Of a stretch of DNA of 22,056 nt, positions 1-7,406 are shown piece by piece. Each line of letters begins with the position of its first letter. The stretch's first letter is position 1. The notes beneath the pieces were generated by a model, which had not been told where the DNA came from, searched no databases, and saw only the letters and a list, made by a program, of their open reading frames with translations. The position numbers and the translations under genes are program-made. Origin of the DNA: CAZWRV01 sp964636325 (GTDB lineage: Bacteria > Verrucomicrobiota > Lentisphaeria > Victivallales > GWF2-50-93); assembly GCA_964636325.1 (NCBI GenBank), contig CAZWRV010000101.1, positions 1-22,056 on the forward strand. Reading direction: 5' to 3'.

Positions 1-7
1 TACTTAA

Positions 8-263
8 AGTTTCTTCCCGACAGAACTGGCGGATTTCCCCGCCAGAGCGGCACTCTTCTGAAACTCGAACATCTTTGTCGCTATCTTTGCCGTCTTCCGG
101 AGGGTTGAGCCAAGCTCAACTGCGGCGGAGCACGGCTCCGCCCTCCATCGAGTTTCTCCCCAACAGAACTGGCGGATTTCCCCGCCAGAGCGGCACTCTC
201 CTGTAACTCGAACATCTTTGTCGCTATCTTTGCCGTCTTCCGGAGGGTTGAGCCAAGCTCAAC
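8..263. repeat. 113-bp direct repeat, two copies with hairpin spacer
   Basis: Positions 8-120 and 151-263 are the same 113-bp sequence with only four substitutions that I can count. Each copy contains a small stem-loop with arms TGGCG/CGCCA and ends in a 7-bp stem (GTTGAGC, loop CAA, GCTCAAC). The 30-bp spacer holds an 8-bp hairpin (GGCGGAGC, loop ACG, GCTCCGCC at 124-142). The repeat lies downstream of the minus-strand iron-sulfur operon that ends at 297, so it could be transcribed as its 3' tail. No coding content is convincing here. The repeat may continue beyond the left edge of the window. Confidence 0.85.
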
Positions 264-279
264 CGCATTTTGAAATTGG
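263..279. repeat. Solo terminal-repeat-like motif (CCGCATTTTGAAATTGG)
   Basis: This 17-bp stretch resembles the inner-facing ends of the two elements at 8922-9201 and 15650-15756, which share the core TTTTGAAA(C/T)TGG. It directly abuts the second 113-bp repeat copy. If it is one end of an element, the other end would lie left of position 1. The motif is short, so chance similarity is possible. Confidence 0.35.
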
Positions 280-296
280 ATCAGATAGTTGGATAT

Positions 297-1562
297 TTAT
301 TCCTTGACTTTCACCGGGCACGCCTCAAAGCATCTGCCGCAGCTGACGCAAAGAGTCCTGTCGATCTCAAAGAATCCGTTCGAGCGCCCAGCCAGGGAAG
401 CGCGGACGCCCAGGAAAAGCACCAGGCCCAGGAATCCTCCGATGATCGCCGAAGCGATGCGGAATTTCTCCTCAACCGCGGCCGCCTGCCTGTAGAGCTC
501 AGCGCTTGGAATACCAGACTTCTCAAAAGCCTCCGTGTCGACTGAAATGATCCTCTTTCCGGAAGATTCCTGCTCACATACCATTTCCGCCAGCCTGACT
601 TTCGGGTTCATCCTTGACAACGGATCGCCTAGCCATGCTCCGGTCGCGGCGCCGGCGGAGACCATGACGATCAGAAGAGCACCATGAAGATATATGCTCC
701 GCCGGAGTCCGCCGCCCGTATCACCGGCCTTCGCGGCCGGAGGAAGGACCGCGCCGAACGGGCATGCGTTGTAGCACTTGCCGCAGTTGACGCATCTGCC
801 CGGGGAAGTCTTGAGATGCCACTTCGATAGGTAGGACATCCAGCCGAGGATTAGGCCGTACGGACATAGGAATCGGCAGTACGGCCTGGCTATGAAAATC
901 CCCAGCCCCAGCATGAACACCCCCGCCATTACGGCCTCTGTCCTGCCGCTCAGCCTGAAGAACGCCACGAACGGATCGTGCTGGCAGATGCTGAACGCAG
1001 AAGCCGTCACGGCCAGGAGGACCGCGATTGACAAGGCAAGGCATCTGAGCGAACCGAAGATCTTTTCCAGGCCGCCGGGAACCTTGAGAGGCTTCAGTGC
1101 AAAAAGATCCTGGATGGCGCCGAGCGGGCACGCCGCGGCGCAGAACACCCTGCCGAAAAACAGCGCGGCCGCCAGGGGTAGCGCGAAGAGCAGGAACACG
1201 CTGAGCGGGATCAGATAGCCGGAACCGGAGAACGCAAGGCAGAAGTTCTGGATGGCGCCTACGCTGCAGATACAACCGTGCCGCCAGAATCCGAAGTATG
1301 CCAGCGAAAACACCAGAAGGGCGAAGACTCCTTTCCGCGAACGCCTCCGCAGCGCGAAATCCGCAGTCATCCCGAGGACGACGGCTAGCACGGCAAGATC
1401 CAGCCACTCAAGCCCCCCGGGACGAGGCGGCGGCTGGGTCGTCTCCGGCATCTGGTACGCCCCGCCGATTTCGGGCCTGGGAAAGCGGTCGGCCGCCTCA
1501 AGCCCCGTCAAGAACAAAGCGGATATGCAAAAGGCGGCGACAGCTGTTGAAAGCTTCCTCAT
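297..1562 (-). CDS. NosR/NapH-like membrane 4Fe-4S ferredoxin protein
   Basis: This 421-residue polytopic membrane protein probably passes electrons across or along the cytoplasmic membrane through iron-sulfur clusters. A signal-peptide-like hydrophobic segment lies at about 5-22, followed by several membrane helices (about 54-70, 78-92, 118-136, 175-190, 211-226, 292-308, 370-386). Two CxxxCP motifs of the NosR/NapH/RdhC class sit at 141-146 and 229-234. Two classical 4Fe-4S motifs lie at 257-268 (CVNCGKCYNACP) and 405-416 (CVSCGRCFEACP). The N-terminal FMN-binding domain of true NosR is absent. The ATG overlaps the TGA of the upstream polyferredoxin gene by 4 bp, which indicates an operon with coupled translation. 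The electron donor and acceptor cannot be told from the sequence. The family assignment is firm; the physiological role is not. Confidence 0.85.
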   Translation of the reverse strand: MRKLSTAVAAFCISALFLTGLEAADRFPRPEIGGAYQMPETTQPPPRPGGLEWLDLAVLAVVLGMTADFALRRRSRKGVFALLVFSLAYFGFWRHGCICSVGAIQNFCLAFSGSGYLIPLSVFLLFALPLAAALFFGRVFCAAACPLGAIQDLFALKPLKVPGGLEKIFGSLRCLALSIAVLLAVTASAFSICQHDPFVAFFRLSGRTEAVMAGVFMLGLGIFIARPYCRFLCPYGLILGWMSYLSKWHLKTSPGRCVNCGKCYNACPFGAVLPPAAKAGDTGGGLRRSIYLHGALLIVMVSAGAATGAWLGDPLSRMNPKVRLAEMVCEQESSGKRIISVDTEAFEKSGIPSAELYRQAAAVEEKFRIASAIIGGFLGLVLFLGVRASLAGRSNGFFEIDRTLCVSCGRCFEACPVKVKE

Positions 1563-2134
1563 GACCAGTCGTCGGTCTCCTTTTCTTCCTTAAGCAGATA
1601 CGGACTGCTTGACGGCACCCTCCGAAATGCGTCGGCCGGGCACTTGACGGCTATCGAGCATTCGTCGCAGTTGAGGCAGCGGTCGTGGCGAACCTGCAGG
1701 AACAGCGAGCCGTTGCCGTAGGTCGTGCAGCCCTTGACGCATTTCCCGCAGCCGATGCAGAGCTTCTCGTCGATGGTGTATTCGTAGTATGGGTCGTTCA
1801 CAAGTGTCCTCTTGATCGCACCCATCGGACAGATCTGGTTTTCCGCGCCGGTGTTCAGCTCCTTGGCTTCCTGAAGGAAAAAGCCGCCGCATATCTTGCA
1901 GTAGCCGCATAGCTTGTAGCCGTGCACGCACTTGACCGCGGACGGCATTAGGACGCATTCCGTCCCGCAGCGGCCGCACTGGACGCACTTGTCCGGGTCG
2001 AGCTGCCACACATGCCTGCCGCCGTCGCGGAAAACCCTTTTCAGGGACGGCAAGACCCCGCCGGCCGCGGCAAGGCATGCAAGGACGGCGTATCTCAGCA
2101 AGTCCCTGCGCGAAAATTTTCCGCCTTCACTCAT
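1559..2134 (-). CDS. Tat-exported polyferredoxin (multiple 4Fe-4S clusters)
   Basis: This 191-residue cysteine-rich protein looks like a periplasmic or membrane-tethered electron carrier. The N-terminus has a twin-arginine motif (SRRDLLRY, 8-15) followed by a hydrophobic stretch (about 16-30), consistent with Tat export of a pre-folded iron-sulfur protein. Cysteine clusters follow at 50-60 (CVQCGRCGTEC), 76-82 (CGYCKIC), 102, 126-136 (CIGCGKCVKGC) and 153-165 (CLNCDECSIAVKC), enough for about four clusters, although some spacings are not classical. It is the first gene of a two-gene operon: its stop overlaps the start of the NapH-like membrane protein, its likely partner. A weak AGGA lies about 14 nt before the ATG. 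No catalytic domain is seen, so it is a carrier rather than an enzyme. Confidence 0.82.
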   Translation of the reverse strand: MSEGGKFSRRDLLRYAVLACLAAAGGVLPSLKRVFRDGGRHVWQLDPDKCVQCGRCGTECVLMPSAVKCVHGYKLCGYCKICGGFFLQEAKELNTGAENQICPMGAIKRTLVNDPYYEYTIDEKLCIGCGKCVKGCTTYGNGSLFLQVRHDRCLNCDECSIAVKCPADAFRRVPSSSPYLLKEEKETDDWS

Positions 2135-2285
2135 CCAAGACTCGTCCTGACATGAATTGTTCGTAAATATTCAGTGAACTACGCCCTTTCGCTGAATTCA
2201 TGCAATTTTCAGGTTGGGAACCTACCATACAGCCTTCCGCGCTCGTTTTCCATGCGGACAAATTCGAGTGCTGGATATTGGATAT

Positions 2286-3212
2286 TCACAGGCGCTTCAG
2301 AAAATCCATGAAGTCCGGAGGCAGAGGCGCCTCGACGCTGATTTCCTCGGAAGATGCCGGGTGTTTGAATGAGATCTTCCAAGCGTGGAGCATCTGGCGC
2401 GGTGCCTCCAGCTTCTGGTGTCCGCCGTAGACCTTGTCGCCGAGGACGGGGATTTTCGCGGCCGCGAGGTGGACTCTTATCTGGTGCGTGCGGCCTGTCT
2501 TGATTTCCACTTCCAGGAAAGAAACGGGCATGCCGCCGATGAATCCCTTCTGCTTGAGGGTATAAGACGTGACTGCCTCCCTTCCCCCCTTGTTCAGAAC
2601 GGCCATCTTCTTGCGGTTGACGGGGTGGCGTCCGATATTGCTCCGGATTTCGCAGGCCTGGGCGCGGGGATGGCCGTATGAGAGGGCGGCGTAGGTTTTG
2701 CGGATTTCCCTGCGGGCGAAGATTTCGGACAGCTTGAATTTAGCGGAAGGGTTCTTGGCGACGATCAGGCATCCTGAAGTGTCCTTGTCGAGGCGGTGGA
2801 CAATTCCGGGACGTTCATTGTCCCCGAGCTTTTCCGCGAAGCCCGCGTCCTTGCCGAGGAGGGCGTTGACGACGGTTCCGGATCTGCTGCCCGCGGCCGG
2901 GTGGACCGTGATGCCGTTCGGCTTGTTCATGACGAGCAGATCGGAGTCCTCGTAGAGGATGTCGAAGGGGAACTCTTCCGGGGCAAGTTCCTTCTGGGGC
3001 TCGACGGGCCAGCGGATTCCTATTACGTCGCCTGCGGCGACTATTGCGGACGCCTTGCATGCGGTTCCGGAACGCAGGACCATGCCCCCGTCGATCAGCC
3101 TGCGGAAGAAGCTGCGGGAATGGCTCGGAAAGTTCGTCGAAAGGAACTTGTCGAGCCTGAGCCCGGTAAGTTCCGCAGGGACTGTGAGTTCTTCTATTTT
3201 ATGATCATGCAT
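2286..3212 (-). CDS. RluA/RluD-family 23S rRNA pseudouridine synthase
   Basis: The 308-residue protein converts uridine to pseudouridine in structured RNA, most likely 23S rRNA. An S4 RNA-binding domain occupies about 14-70 (LRLDKFLSTNFPSHS onward). The catalytic domain follows, with KPNGITVHP at 97-105 and the signature HRLDKDTSG at 139-147, whose Asp (D142) is the expected nucleophile. The C-terminal part contains the conserved KTGRTHQIRVH segment. Length and domain order fit RluD, but RluA, RluC and RluD paralogs cannot be separated by eye. The ATG at 3212 has a GGGGA element about 7 nt upstream. lgt lies upstream on the same strand with a 132-bp gap, so co-transcription is possible but not shown. 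Confidence 0.9.
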   Translation of the reverse strand: MHDHKIEELTVPAELTGLRLDKFLSTNFPSHSRSFFRRLIDGGMVLRSGTACKASAIVAAGDVIGIRWPVEPQKELAPEEFPFDILYEDSDLLVMNKPNGITVHPAAGSRSGTVVNALLGKDAGFAEKLGDNERPGIVHRLDKDTSGCLIVAKNPSAKFKLSEIFARREIRKTYAALSYGHPRAQACEIRSNIGRHPVNRKKMAVLNKGGREAVTSYTLKQKGFIGGMPVSFLEVEIKTGRTHQIRVHLAAAKIPVLGDKVYGGHQKLEAPRQMLHAWKISFKHPASSEEISVEAPLPPDFMDFLKRL

Positions 3213-3313
3213 ACAACAATCCCCAGATACCCGACGCCTTTCGATTCCTGCCGAAACCTGCCGATGCCTATCGGGAAGTAACCGGAAATCCGGAATCAGT
3301 CAAACTGTGCCTG

Positions 3314-3334
3314 GCGACTCGCGACCGGCGACGC
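3314..3334. repeat. Short tandem repeat, three 7-bp units (GCGACNN)
   Basis: Three consecutive 7-bp units, GCGACTC, GCGACCG and GCGACGC, lie between lgt and the pseudouridine synthase gene. The remainder of this 132-bp gap shows no gene or clear terminator. The repeat may be the remnant of a larger dispersed repeat; no function is evident. Confidence 0.45.
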
Positions 3335-3344
3335 GTACCATTTA

Positions 3345-4139
3345 CTATTCACCAATCTCCGTCTTGATGCGCTTCTGCGCGCCATGAAGGGAGACCGCCG
3401 CGAGAACTGCGCCGGCCGCGACGATGAAGATGCCCGTGAACTGCGCTGCGGTAAACATGCCGAAGATCAGACTTCTGCTGTCTCCCCTAAGCATTTCGAT
3501 CATGAATCTTCCGATCCCGTAAATCAGGAGGTAGAGCGCGGCGGTGAGCCCCGGATATTTCTTGAGGCGCCTGAGGCAGACCATCATGACCGCGAAGAGC
3601 GCGAGGTTGAAGAGGGATTCGTAGAGCTGCGTCGGATGGACGGCCAGGCCGGGGTAGCGCCTGTCCGGGAAGGAGCCCGCCGGAAAATGGACGGCCCAGG
3701 GGAGCTCTGATGGCCGGCCGAAGCAGCAGCCGTTCATGAAGCAGCCGACCCTGCCGAAGAAATGGCCTATGGCCAGCGAGGGCGCGATGATGTCTATGAC
3801 CCGTGTGAACTGCAGGTTCTTTCTGCGGCAGTATATGTAGATGGACAATGTCGCGCAGAGCATTCCGCCGTAAAACACCAGGCCGCCCTGGTCGATCCTG
3901 ATGACGGTGAGGGGTCTGGCGCTGAACTGCTCCCAGAACTGTACGACGTAGAAGAGCCTGGCGCCGACGATGCCGGCTATGATCGCGACGAAGGTGAGGT
4001 CGAAGACGTTGTCCTGCAAGAGCGACGCCTCCTTCCTGTTGTAATGCATTAGCAACGTGGCGGCGATGAAGCCGGCCGCGGCCATAATGCCGAACCAGTA
4101 GATCGTGAATTTGCCGTAATGGAAGAATATCGGGTGCAC
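3345..4139 (-). CDS. lgt: Prolipoprotein diacylglyceryl transferase (Lgt)
   Basis: Lgt transfers a diacylglyceryl group from phosphatidylglycerol to the lipobox cysteine of prolipoproteins in the inner membrane. From the chosen start, residues 1-12 read (M)HPIFFHYGKFTI, the usual Lgt N-terminus. The Lgt signature GHFFGRVGCFMNGCCFG is at 125-141, HPTQLYE at 168-174 and GRFMIEMLRGD at 210-220, and the helices are spaced as in the family (264 residues). I chose the GTG at 4139 because the open frame can only be extended upstream from a TTG at 4235. That extension adds 32 non-conserved residues and covers a good promoter at 4192-4219. AAAGG lies 5 nt before the GTG. DedA is transcribed divergently. 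The product is certain; the start is likely. Confidence 0.93.
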   Translation of the reverse strand: MHPIFFHYGKFTIYWFGIMAAAGFIAATLLMHYNRKEASLLQDNVFDLTFVAIIAGIVGARLFYVVQFWEQFSARPLTVIRIDQGGLVFYGGMLCATLSIYIYCRRKNLQFTRVIDIIAPSLAIGHFFGRVGCFMNGCCFGRPSELPWAVHFPAGSFPDRRYPGLAVHPTQLYESLFNLALFAVMMVCLRRLKKYPGLTAALYLLIYGIGRFMIEMLRGDSRSLIFGMFTAAQFTGIFIVAAGAVLAAVSLHGAQKRIKTEIGE

Positions 4140-4191
4140 TGCCGCCTTTAAATAAGATTCTGCCGGGAAAACCTTGTTTTTCAGAGCACTT

Positions 4192-4219
4192 ATTGTAAGT
4201 TCAAAAGCTTTATTTTCAA
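4192..4219 (-). promoter_or_regulatory. Putative sigma70-type promoter of lgt
   Basis: On the minus strand TTGAAA (4219-4214) and TACAAT (4197-4192) are separated by 16 bp, close to the -35/-10 consensus. Transcription would start near 4185, leaving about 46 nt of leader before the GTG at 4139. This supports the shorter lgt start. The region is AT-rich compared with its surroundings. Confidence 0.5.
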
Positions 4220-4234
4220 AAGGCGCGGCCAACA

Positions 4235-4945
4235 ATGAATGAATATCTGATAAACTACATACAGCTTGGGGCGGATCATGCGAGGGTGTGGGGGTTCCTG
4301 ATTATCTTTGCCCTTATGGCCGTGGAGAGCTCCGTCATTCCGTTCCCGAGCGAGGTTGTGATGATTCCTGCCGGCTTCCTGGCGTTCCGGGGCGAGCTGA
4401 CGTTCGGCAGCCCCGGCCTGGACATCGCGATTGCAGTGTGCGTGGGCACGCTGGGCGCGCTCGCCGGCGCCTACTTCAACTATTATCTGGGGCTTTGGCT
4501 GGGACGGCCGTTCCTGTTCAAATACGGGAAGTATTTCTTTTTGCCGCCTCCGACCCTCGAGAGGGCGGAGGAGGTCTTCCGCGAATACGGCGACATAACG
4601 ACGTTCGTCTGCAGGCTGATTCCTGCGATAAGGCAGGTGATCTCGGTTCCGGCCGGGCTTGCGCGGATGGGGCATTTAAGGTTCTCATTCTACACATGCC
4701 TTGGGGCGGGCATATGGTCCGCGATACTCGCAGGGGTGGGCTACTACCTGGCGTCGCTGGCAAAGGACATGAGTTATGCGGACCTAGTGCACAAGGGGAT
4801 CAAGCTCATCCACGAGAACTATATCTGGCTCTTCCTCGCCCTCGTGGCCATCGTGGTGGTATATGCCTACATCCATCATGCCGTGATGAAGTCGAAGAAG
4901 AAGGTCTCCGATCCTGAACAGAAGTCAAGCGTTCCTCAATCCTGA
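4235..4945 (+). CDS. DedA-family (VTT/SNARE-associated) membrane protein
   Basis: This 236-residue integral membrane protein belongs to the DedA family, whose members help move undecaprenyl phosphate or other lipids across the inner membrane and support envelope integrity. Family marks are an acidic residue at E31, the re-entrant motif PFPSEVVMIPAG at 36-47, the glycine-rich GTLGALAGAYFNYYLG segment (71-86) and the second motif CRLIPAIRQVISVPAG at 126-141 with R127 and R133. The C-terminus has a further helix (about 193-213) and a charged cytoplasmic tail. The gene is divergent from lgt with a 95-bp gap. A possible AAGG lies about 12 nt before the ATG. Which lipid it handles cannot be read from the sequence. 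Confidence 0.88.
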   Translation: MNEYLINYIQLGADHARVWGFLIIFALMAVESSVIPFPSEVVMIPAGFLAFRGELTFGSPGLDIAIAVCVGTLGALAGAYFNYYLGLWLGRPFLFKYGKYFFLPPPTLERAEEVFREYGDITTFVCRLIPAIRQVISVPAGLARMGHLRFSFYTCLGAGIWSAILAGVGYYLASLAKDMSYADLVHKGIKLIHENYIWLFLALVAIVVVYAYIHHAVMKSKKKVSDPEQKSSVPQS

Positions 4946-4994
4946 TACCTTGGGAAAGGGCCGCAATGTCCCCGTCATTCGATTGTATGAATTC

Positions 4995-5068
4995 AACCCC
5001 GTGGTGTAACGGTAGCACAACTGGTTTTGGTCCAGTTTGTCCAGGTTCAAATCCTGGCGGGGTTGCCA
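4995..5068 (+). tRNA. tRNA-Gln (anticodon TTG), CCA encoded
   Basis: A full cloverleaf can be drawn. The acceptor arms are AACCCCG (4995-5001) and CGGGGTT (5058-5064), with discriminator G5065 and an encoded CCA to 5068. The D-arm lies at about 5004-5018. The anticodon stem ACTGG/CCAGT encloses loop TTTTGGT with anticodon TTG at 5027-5029. The T-arm is CCAGG-TTCAAAT-CCTGG. The TTG anticodon reads glutamine CAA/CAG codons. The gene stands alone, 49 bp after the DedA gene. Confidence 0.96.
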
Positions 5069-5137
5069 CATAGGTTCTATTTTCCTACGGACATGGCTTC
5101 ATAACGCACGCCAGCGTGAGAAGTATCCTGGCGGGCA

Positions 5138-5299
5138 CTTACTAATCGTCTCATAATAATATGGACACCACCGACCTTGCGTCGGCGGTGAGCATGACGG
5201 GGGAGCAGGTCAGCAATTTCCCTGCTGAATAACCTGTCATGTTCACCGCCGGGATGAACCCGCCGGCGCCTCTATACGATTTCGAGACGATTAGTACAA
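5138..5299. mobile_element. Palindromic MITE-like element between tRNA-Gln and deacylase gene
   Basis: A 13-bp perfect inverted repeat (TACTAATCGTCTC at 5140-5152 and its complement at 5284-5296) encloses a second, longer stem: CGGCGGTGAGCATGAC at 5183-5198 pairs with 5236-5251 with one mismatch. A third small stem (AGGTCAGCA against TGCTG and ACCT) closes the apex. The heptamer GCGGGCA occurs on both sides (5131-5137 and 5300-5306), as expected of a target-site duplication if the ends are drawn at 5138 and 5299. No open reading frame is convincing. It lies between convergent transcription units, so it could also act as a two-way terminator. Mobility is inferred from structure only. Confidence 0.5.
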
Positions 5300-5323
5300 G
5301 CGGGCAAGCGGCTTGGGAATTGC

Positions 5324-6895
5324 TCATTGAATATTTGCGATGAAGCGGCCGTTACGCCCGACCACCGTTTTCCCGAGGCCGTCGTAAGCTAGCTTCCCGT
5401 TCACCCAGACCTTTACGATCCCGTCGGCAAGACGATGCGAGTCCTTGAAGTCGGCTCGGCTGCCGAGGCAGTCGAAGTCGACAAGAACCATGTCGGCATG
5501 GAATCCCTGGCGGACGCATCCGCGTTTTTCAAGACCGAAAATAGCTGCCGTCAGCGATGTGACTTTACGGACGATCTTTTCTACTTTCATCGAGTAAAGC
5601 AGAAGATTTATGAAAAGAGGGAACGATGCGAAACCGCGGGGGTGGCTGACGCCCAGGCTGTGATCCGCAGGCTTCGCGGTCTCGTCTGTGCCGCAGCAGA
5701 CGAACGGCCTGGAGATGATCCGCCGCATGTTAATCCGAGACATTCCGGCGGACGAGATGAATGTTCCCGGGCTGTCCGCGCGGATAAGTTCGGCGACGAC
5801 CGCGCTCGCCGGAAGCCCGAGCCTGCGGCCGATCTCCGGAAGTCTTTCCCCGCAGAACTTGGCATGCCCCGCCGAATCCGTGCTGACGAGCCTCTTGTTG
5901 CTCCAGTATTTTTCTCCTGCCGCCGCGAGTTCCGTCTTGAACTTTTCGAATGTCTTCTCGTCCCCCATCATCTCCATGAGGCGGTCGTCGCCGAACGACG
6001 AGTAAGGCTCCGGCAGGAATGCGCCCAAGCTCGTCATCGACTCCGTGAACGGATATCTGTCGGCGCTAAGCGAAAGGCCTTTCCCTGCGAACTTCGCAAA
6101 AAGCTCCAGAGCGTCGGGCAGCTTGTGCCAGTTGGCGCGGCCTGAGGTCTTGAGATGGCTGATGTGGACCTTCTTGAGGCCCGTCCTGAGGGCACGCCGG
6201 AAGCACTGCTCCAGCGACTCGACCAGCAGCTTCCCCTCGCTCTCAAGGTGCGTAGCGTACGGCTTTCCGGACTTCGCCAGGATATTGAAAAGCGCCTCCT
6301 TCTCCTTCTCGTCGGCGAATTTCCCGGGCACGTATAGGAAACCTGTGGAAAGGCCGGCGGCGCCGGCTTCCAGGTTTGCGGAGAGAAGAGAAAGCATCTT
6401 TAGAAGTTCCTTCCGGCCCAGGCTTTTCCTGGCATAGCCTGCGACCGCGGCCCGCAGCGTGTTGTGCCCGCAGAGCGAAGCGATGTTTATTGTCGGACGA
6501 ACACGACCCAGCTTCCTGCCGTAAGCTCCGATGTCCGACCAGTCTATTTTCACTCCATATCGGCTGTAGAGGCACTGAAGGTGTTCGCGGTTCAAGTCGG
6601 TGACCGGGAATACTGAGAGCCCGCAGTTTCCTGTGATCTCAGTGGTTATCCCCTGGGAAATCTTGCCCAGCGCCTCCGGCGCAGCGAGGATGGAGATGTC
6701 CGAATGGCCGTGCGAGTCGATGAAGCCTGGACAGAGCGAAAGGCCGCGCGCGTCGACAACTTTCCCTGCGGAATTCGCAGGGATGCTTCCCGCGACGGCG
6801 GCAATCATGCCGTCCTTCACGCCGACGTCGGCCTTGAACGGAGGAGCACCTGTGCCGTCAATGACTTCCGCATTTTTTACCAGAAAGTCCAACAT
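5324..6895 (-). CDS. N-acyl-D-amino-acid deacylase (D-aminoacylase family amidohydrolase)
   Basis: This 523-residue zinc-dependent amidohydrolase hydrolyses N-acyl-D-amino acids or related D-configured amides. The metal-site motif FIDSHGHSD is at 58-66 (H62, H64). The bridging cysteine characteristic of D-aminoacylases is C91 in GNCGLS. H216 (ATHLESEG) and H247 (ISHLKTSG) match the second metal-ligand pair, and D404 in CGTDET is at the catalytic Asp position. The segment HPRGFASFP (418-426) and the closing TSLTAAIFGLEKRG region are also typical. There is no signal peptide, so it should be cytosolic. AGGA precedes the ATG at 6895. It is probably the last gene of a minus-strand unit with the genes at 7039 and 7407, although a hairpin repeat (6933-7035) separates them. 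True substrates could instead be peptidoglycan-derived or dipeptide-like. Confidence 0.9.
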   Translation of the reverse strand: MLDFLVKNAEVIDGTGAPPFKADVGVKDGMIAAVAGSIPANSAGKVVDARGLSLCPGFIDSHGHSDISILAAPEALGKISQGITTEITGNCGLSVFPVTDLNREHLQCLYSRYGVKIDWSDIGAYGRKLGRVRPTINIASLCGHNTLRAAVAGYARKSLGRKELLKMLSLLSANLEAGAAGLSTGFLYVPGKFADEKEKEALFNILAKSGKPYATHLESEGKLLVESLEQCFRRALRTGLKKVHISHLKTSGRANWHKLPDALELFAKFAGKGLSLSADRYPFTESMTSLGAFLPEPYSSFGDDRLMEMMGDEKTFEKFKTELAAAGEKYWSNKRLVSTDSAGHAKFCGERLPEIGRRLGLPASAVVAELIRADSPGTFISSAGMSRINMRRIISRPFVCCGTDETAKPADHSLGVSHPRGFASFPLFINLLLYSMKVEKIVRKVTSLTAAIFGLEKRGCVRQGFHADMVLVDFDCLGSRADFKDSHRLADGIVKVWVNGKLAYDGLGKTVVGRNGRFIANIQ

Positions 6896-6932
6896 GCCAT
6901 CCTACGGGGAATCCCGATCCTCCTCAGCTAAG

Positions 6933-7035
6933 TTTTTCCCTGCGGGGAAAAATGCGCCCTTCGGCGCGCAGGTAGCTTGCGCGCGCCGCGCGCAAACTAC
7001 TTTTGGTAAAAATGTTTTCCAAGTCGCGCCGGAAG
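6933..7035 (-). repeat. Conserved-head/variable-hairpin repeat, copy A
   Basis: Read on the minus strand, a 35-nt head (7035-7001, core CTTGGAAAAC then TTTTT) matches copy B at 17505-17539 at 27 of 35 positions. All but one of the differences are transitions. It is followed by three hairpins: 7000-6972 (GTAG-T-TTGCGCG stem, loop CGGCG), 6970-6953 (TGCGC/GCGCA) and 6952-6933 (TTTTTCCC/GGGAAAAA, 4-nt loop). The element begins 4 nt after the stop codon of the small membrane-protein gene and runs in the same direction. It may serve as a terminator or 3'-end stabiliser, or be a mobile palindrome. Confidence 0.7.
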
Positions 7036-7038
7036 GGG

Positions 7039-7371
7039 CTAAAGCGTCCGGCGTAGATGTGACAATTCTATATCCTTCAGCAGAGGCGCCGTCCCACATC
7101 CTTCCGCCTTCAGCTCGAGCGTCCAGGTCAAGTTTACCGCCTTGCCGCGGAAACTGCAAGGGCCGTAGGGAAGGCGGAATACAAAATCCTTTGAACCTGA
7201 ATCCCCAGGGGCCCCAATTTCCAGAAATTCCATCAGCTCGCGGTCCTGCACGGCATTTCCCGAGGTGTGCCAGTATAACAGAGGGATTGCGAACGCGAAA
7301 CACAGGAGCACGGCGCCGACACAGATGGCACCGATGAGCGTGTAGTCATGGGTTAGAAATCGCCTGATCAT
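7039..7371 (-). CDS. Small single-pass membrane protein, unknown function
   Basis: I do not recognise this 110-residue protein. The N-terminus is cytoplasmic and basic (MIRRFLTHDY), followed by one membrane helix at about 12-33 and a mostly polar domain of about 75 residues that would face the periplasm, containing two cysteines (in GPCSF and EGCGT) that could form a disulfide. It lies 35 bp after the propeller gene on the same strand, which suggests co-transcription. GGAC/GGAG sequences precede the ATG at 7371. The stop at 7039 is followed almost at once by hairpin repeat copy A. It is short, but its start context and sensible membrane topology favour a real gene over a shadow frame. Confidence 0.65.
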   Translation of the reverse strand: MIRRFLTHDYTLIGAICVGAVLLCFAFAIPLLYWHTSGNAVQDRELMEFLEIGAPGDSGSKDFVFRLPYGPCSFRGKAVNLTWTLELKAEGCGTAPLLKDIELSHLRRTL

Positions 7372-7406
7372 CTCCGTCCGATTATTTCATGAAAGGACAA
7401 GCCGTT

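Noticed and set aside
8..263. CRISPR-like array
   Set aside because: Only two units of 113 bp with one 30-bp palindromic spacer; the unit size and spacer structure do not fit CRISPR, and no cas genes are present.
2135..2285. Terminator between the pseudouridine synthase and the iron-sulfur operon
   Set aside because: Only a 5-bp hairpin (AGGTT-CCC-AACCT) without a T-run is present; the repeated GGATATT near 2273 is too short to interpret.
4995..5299. Integration site of a genomic island at tRNA-Gln
   Set aside because: No copy of the tRNA 3' end is seen elsewhere in the window and no integrase gene is nearby; the adjacent element has its own inverted ends.
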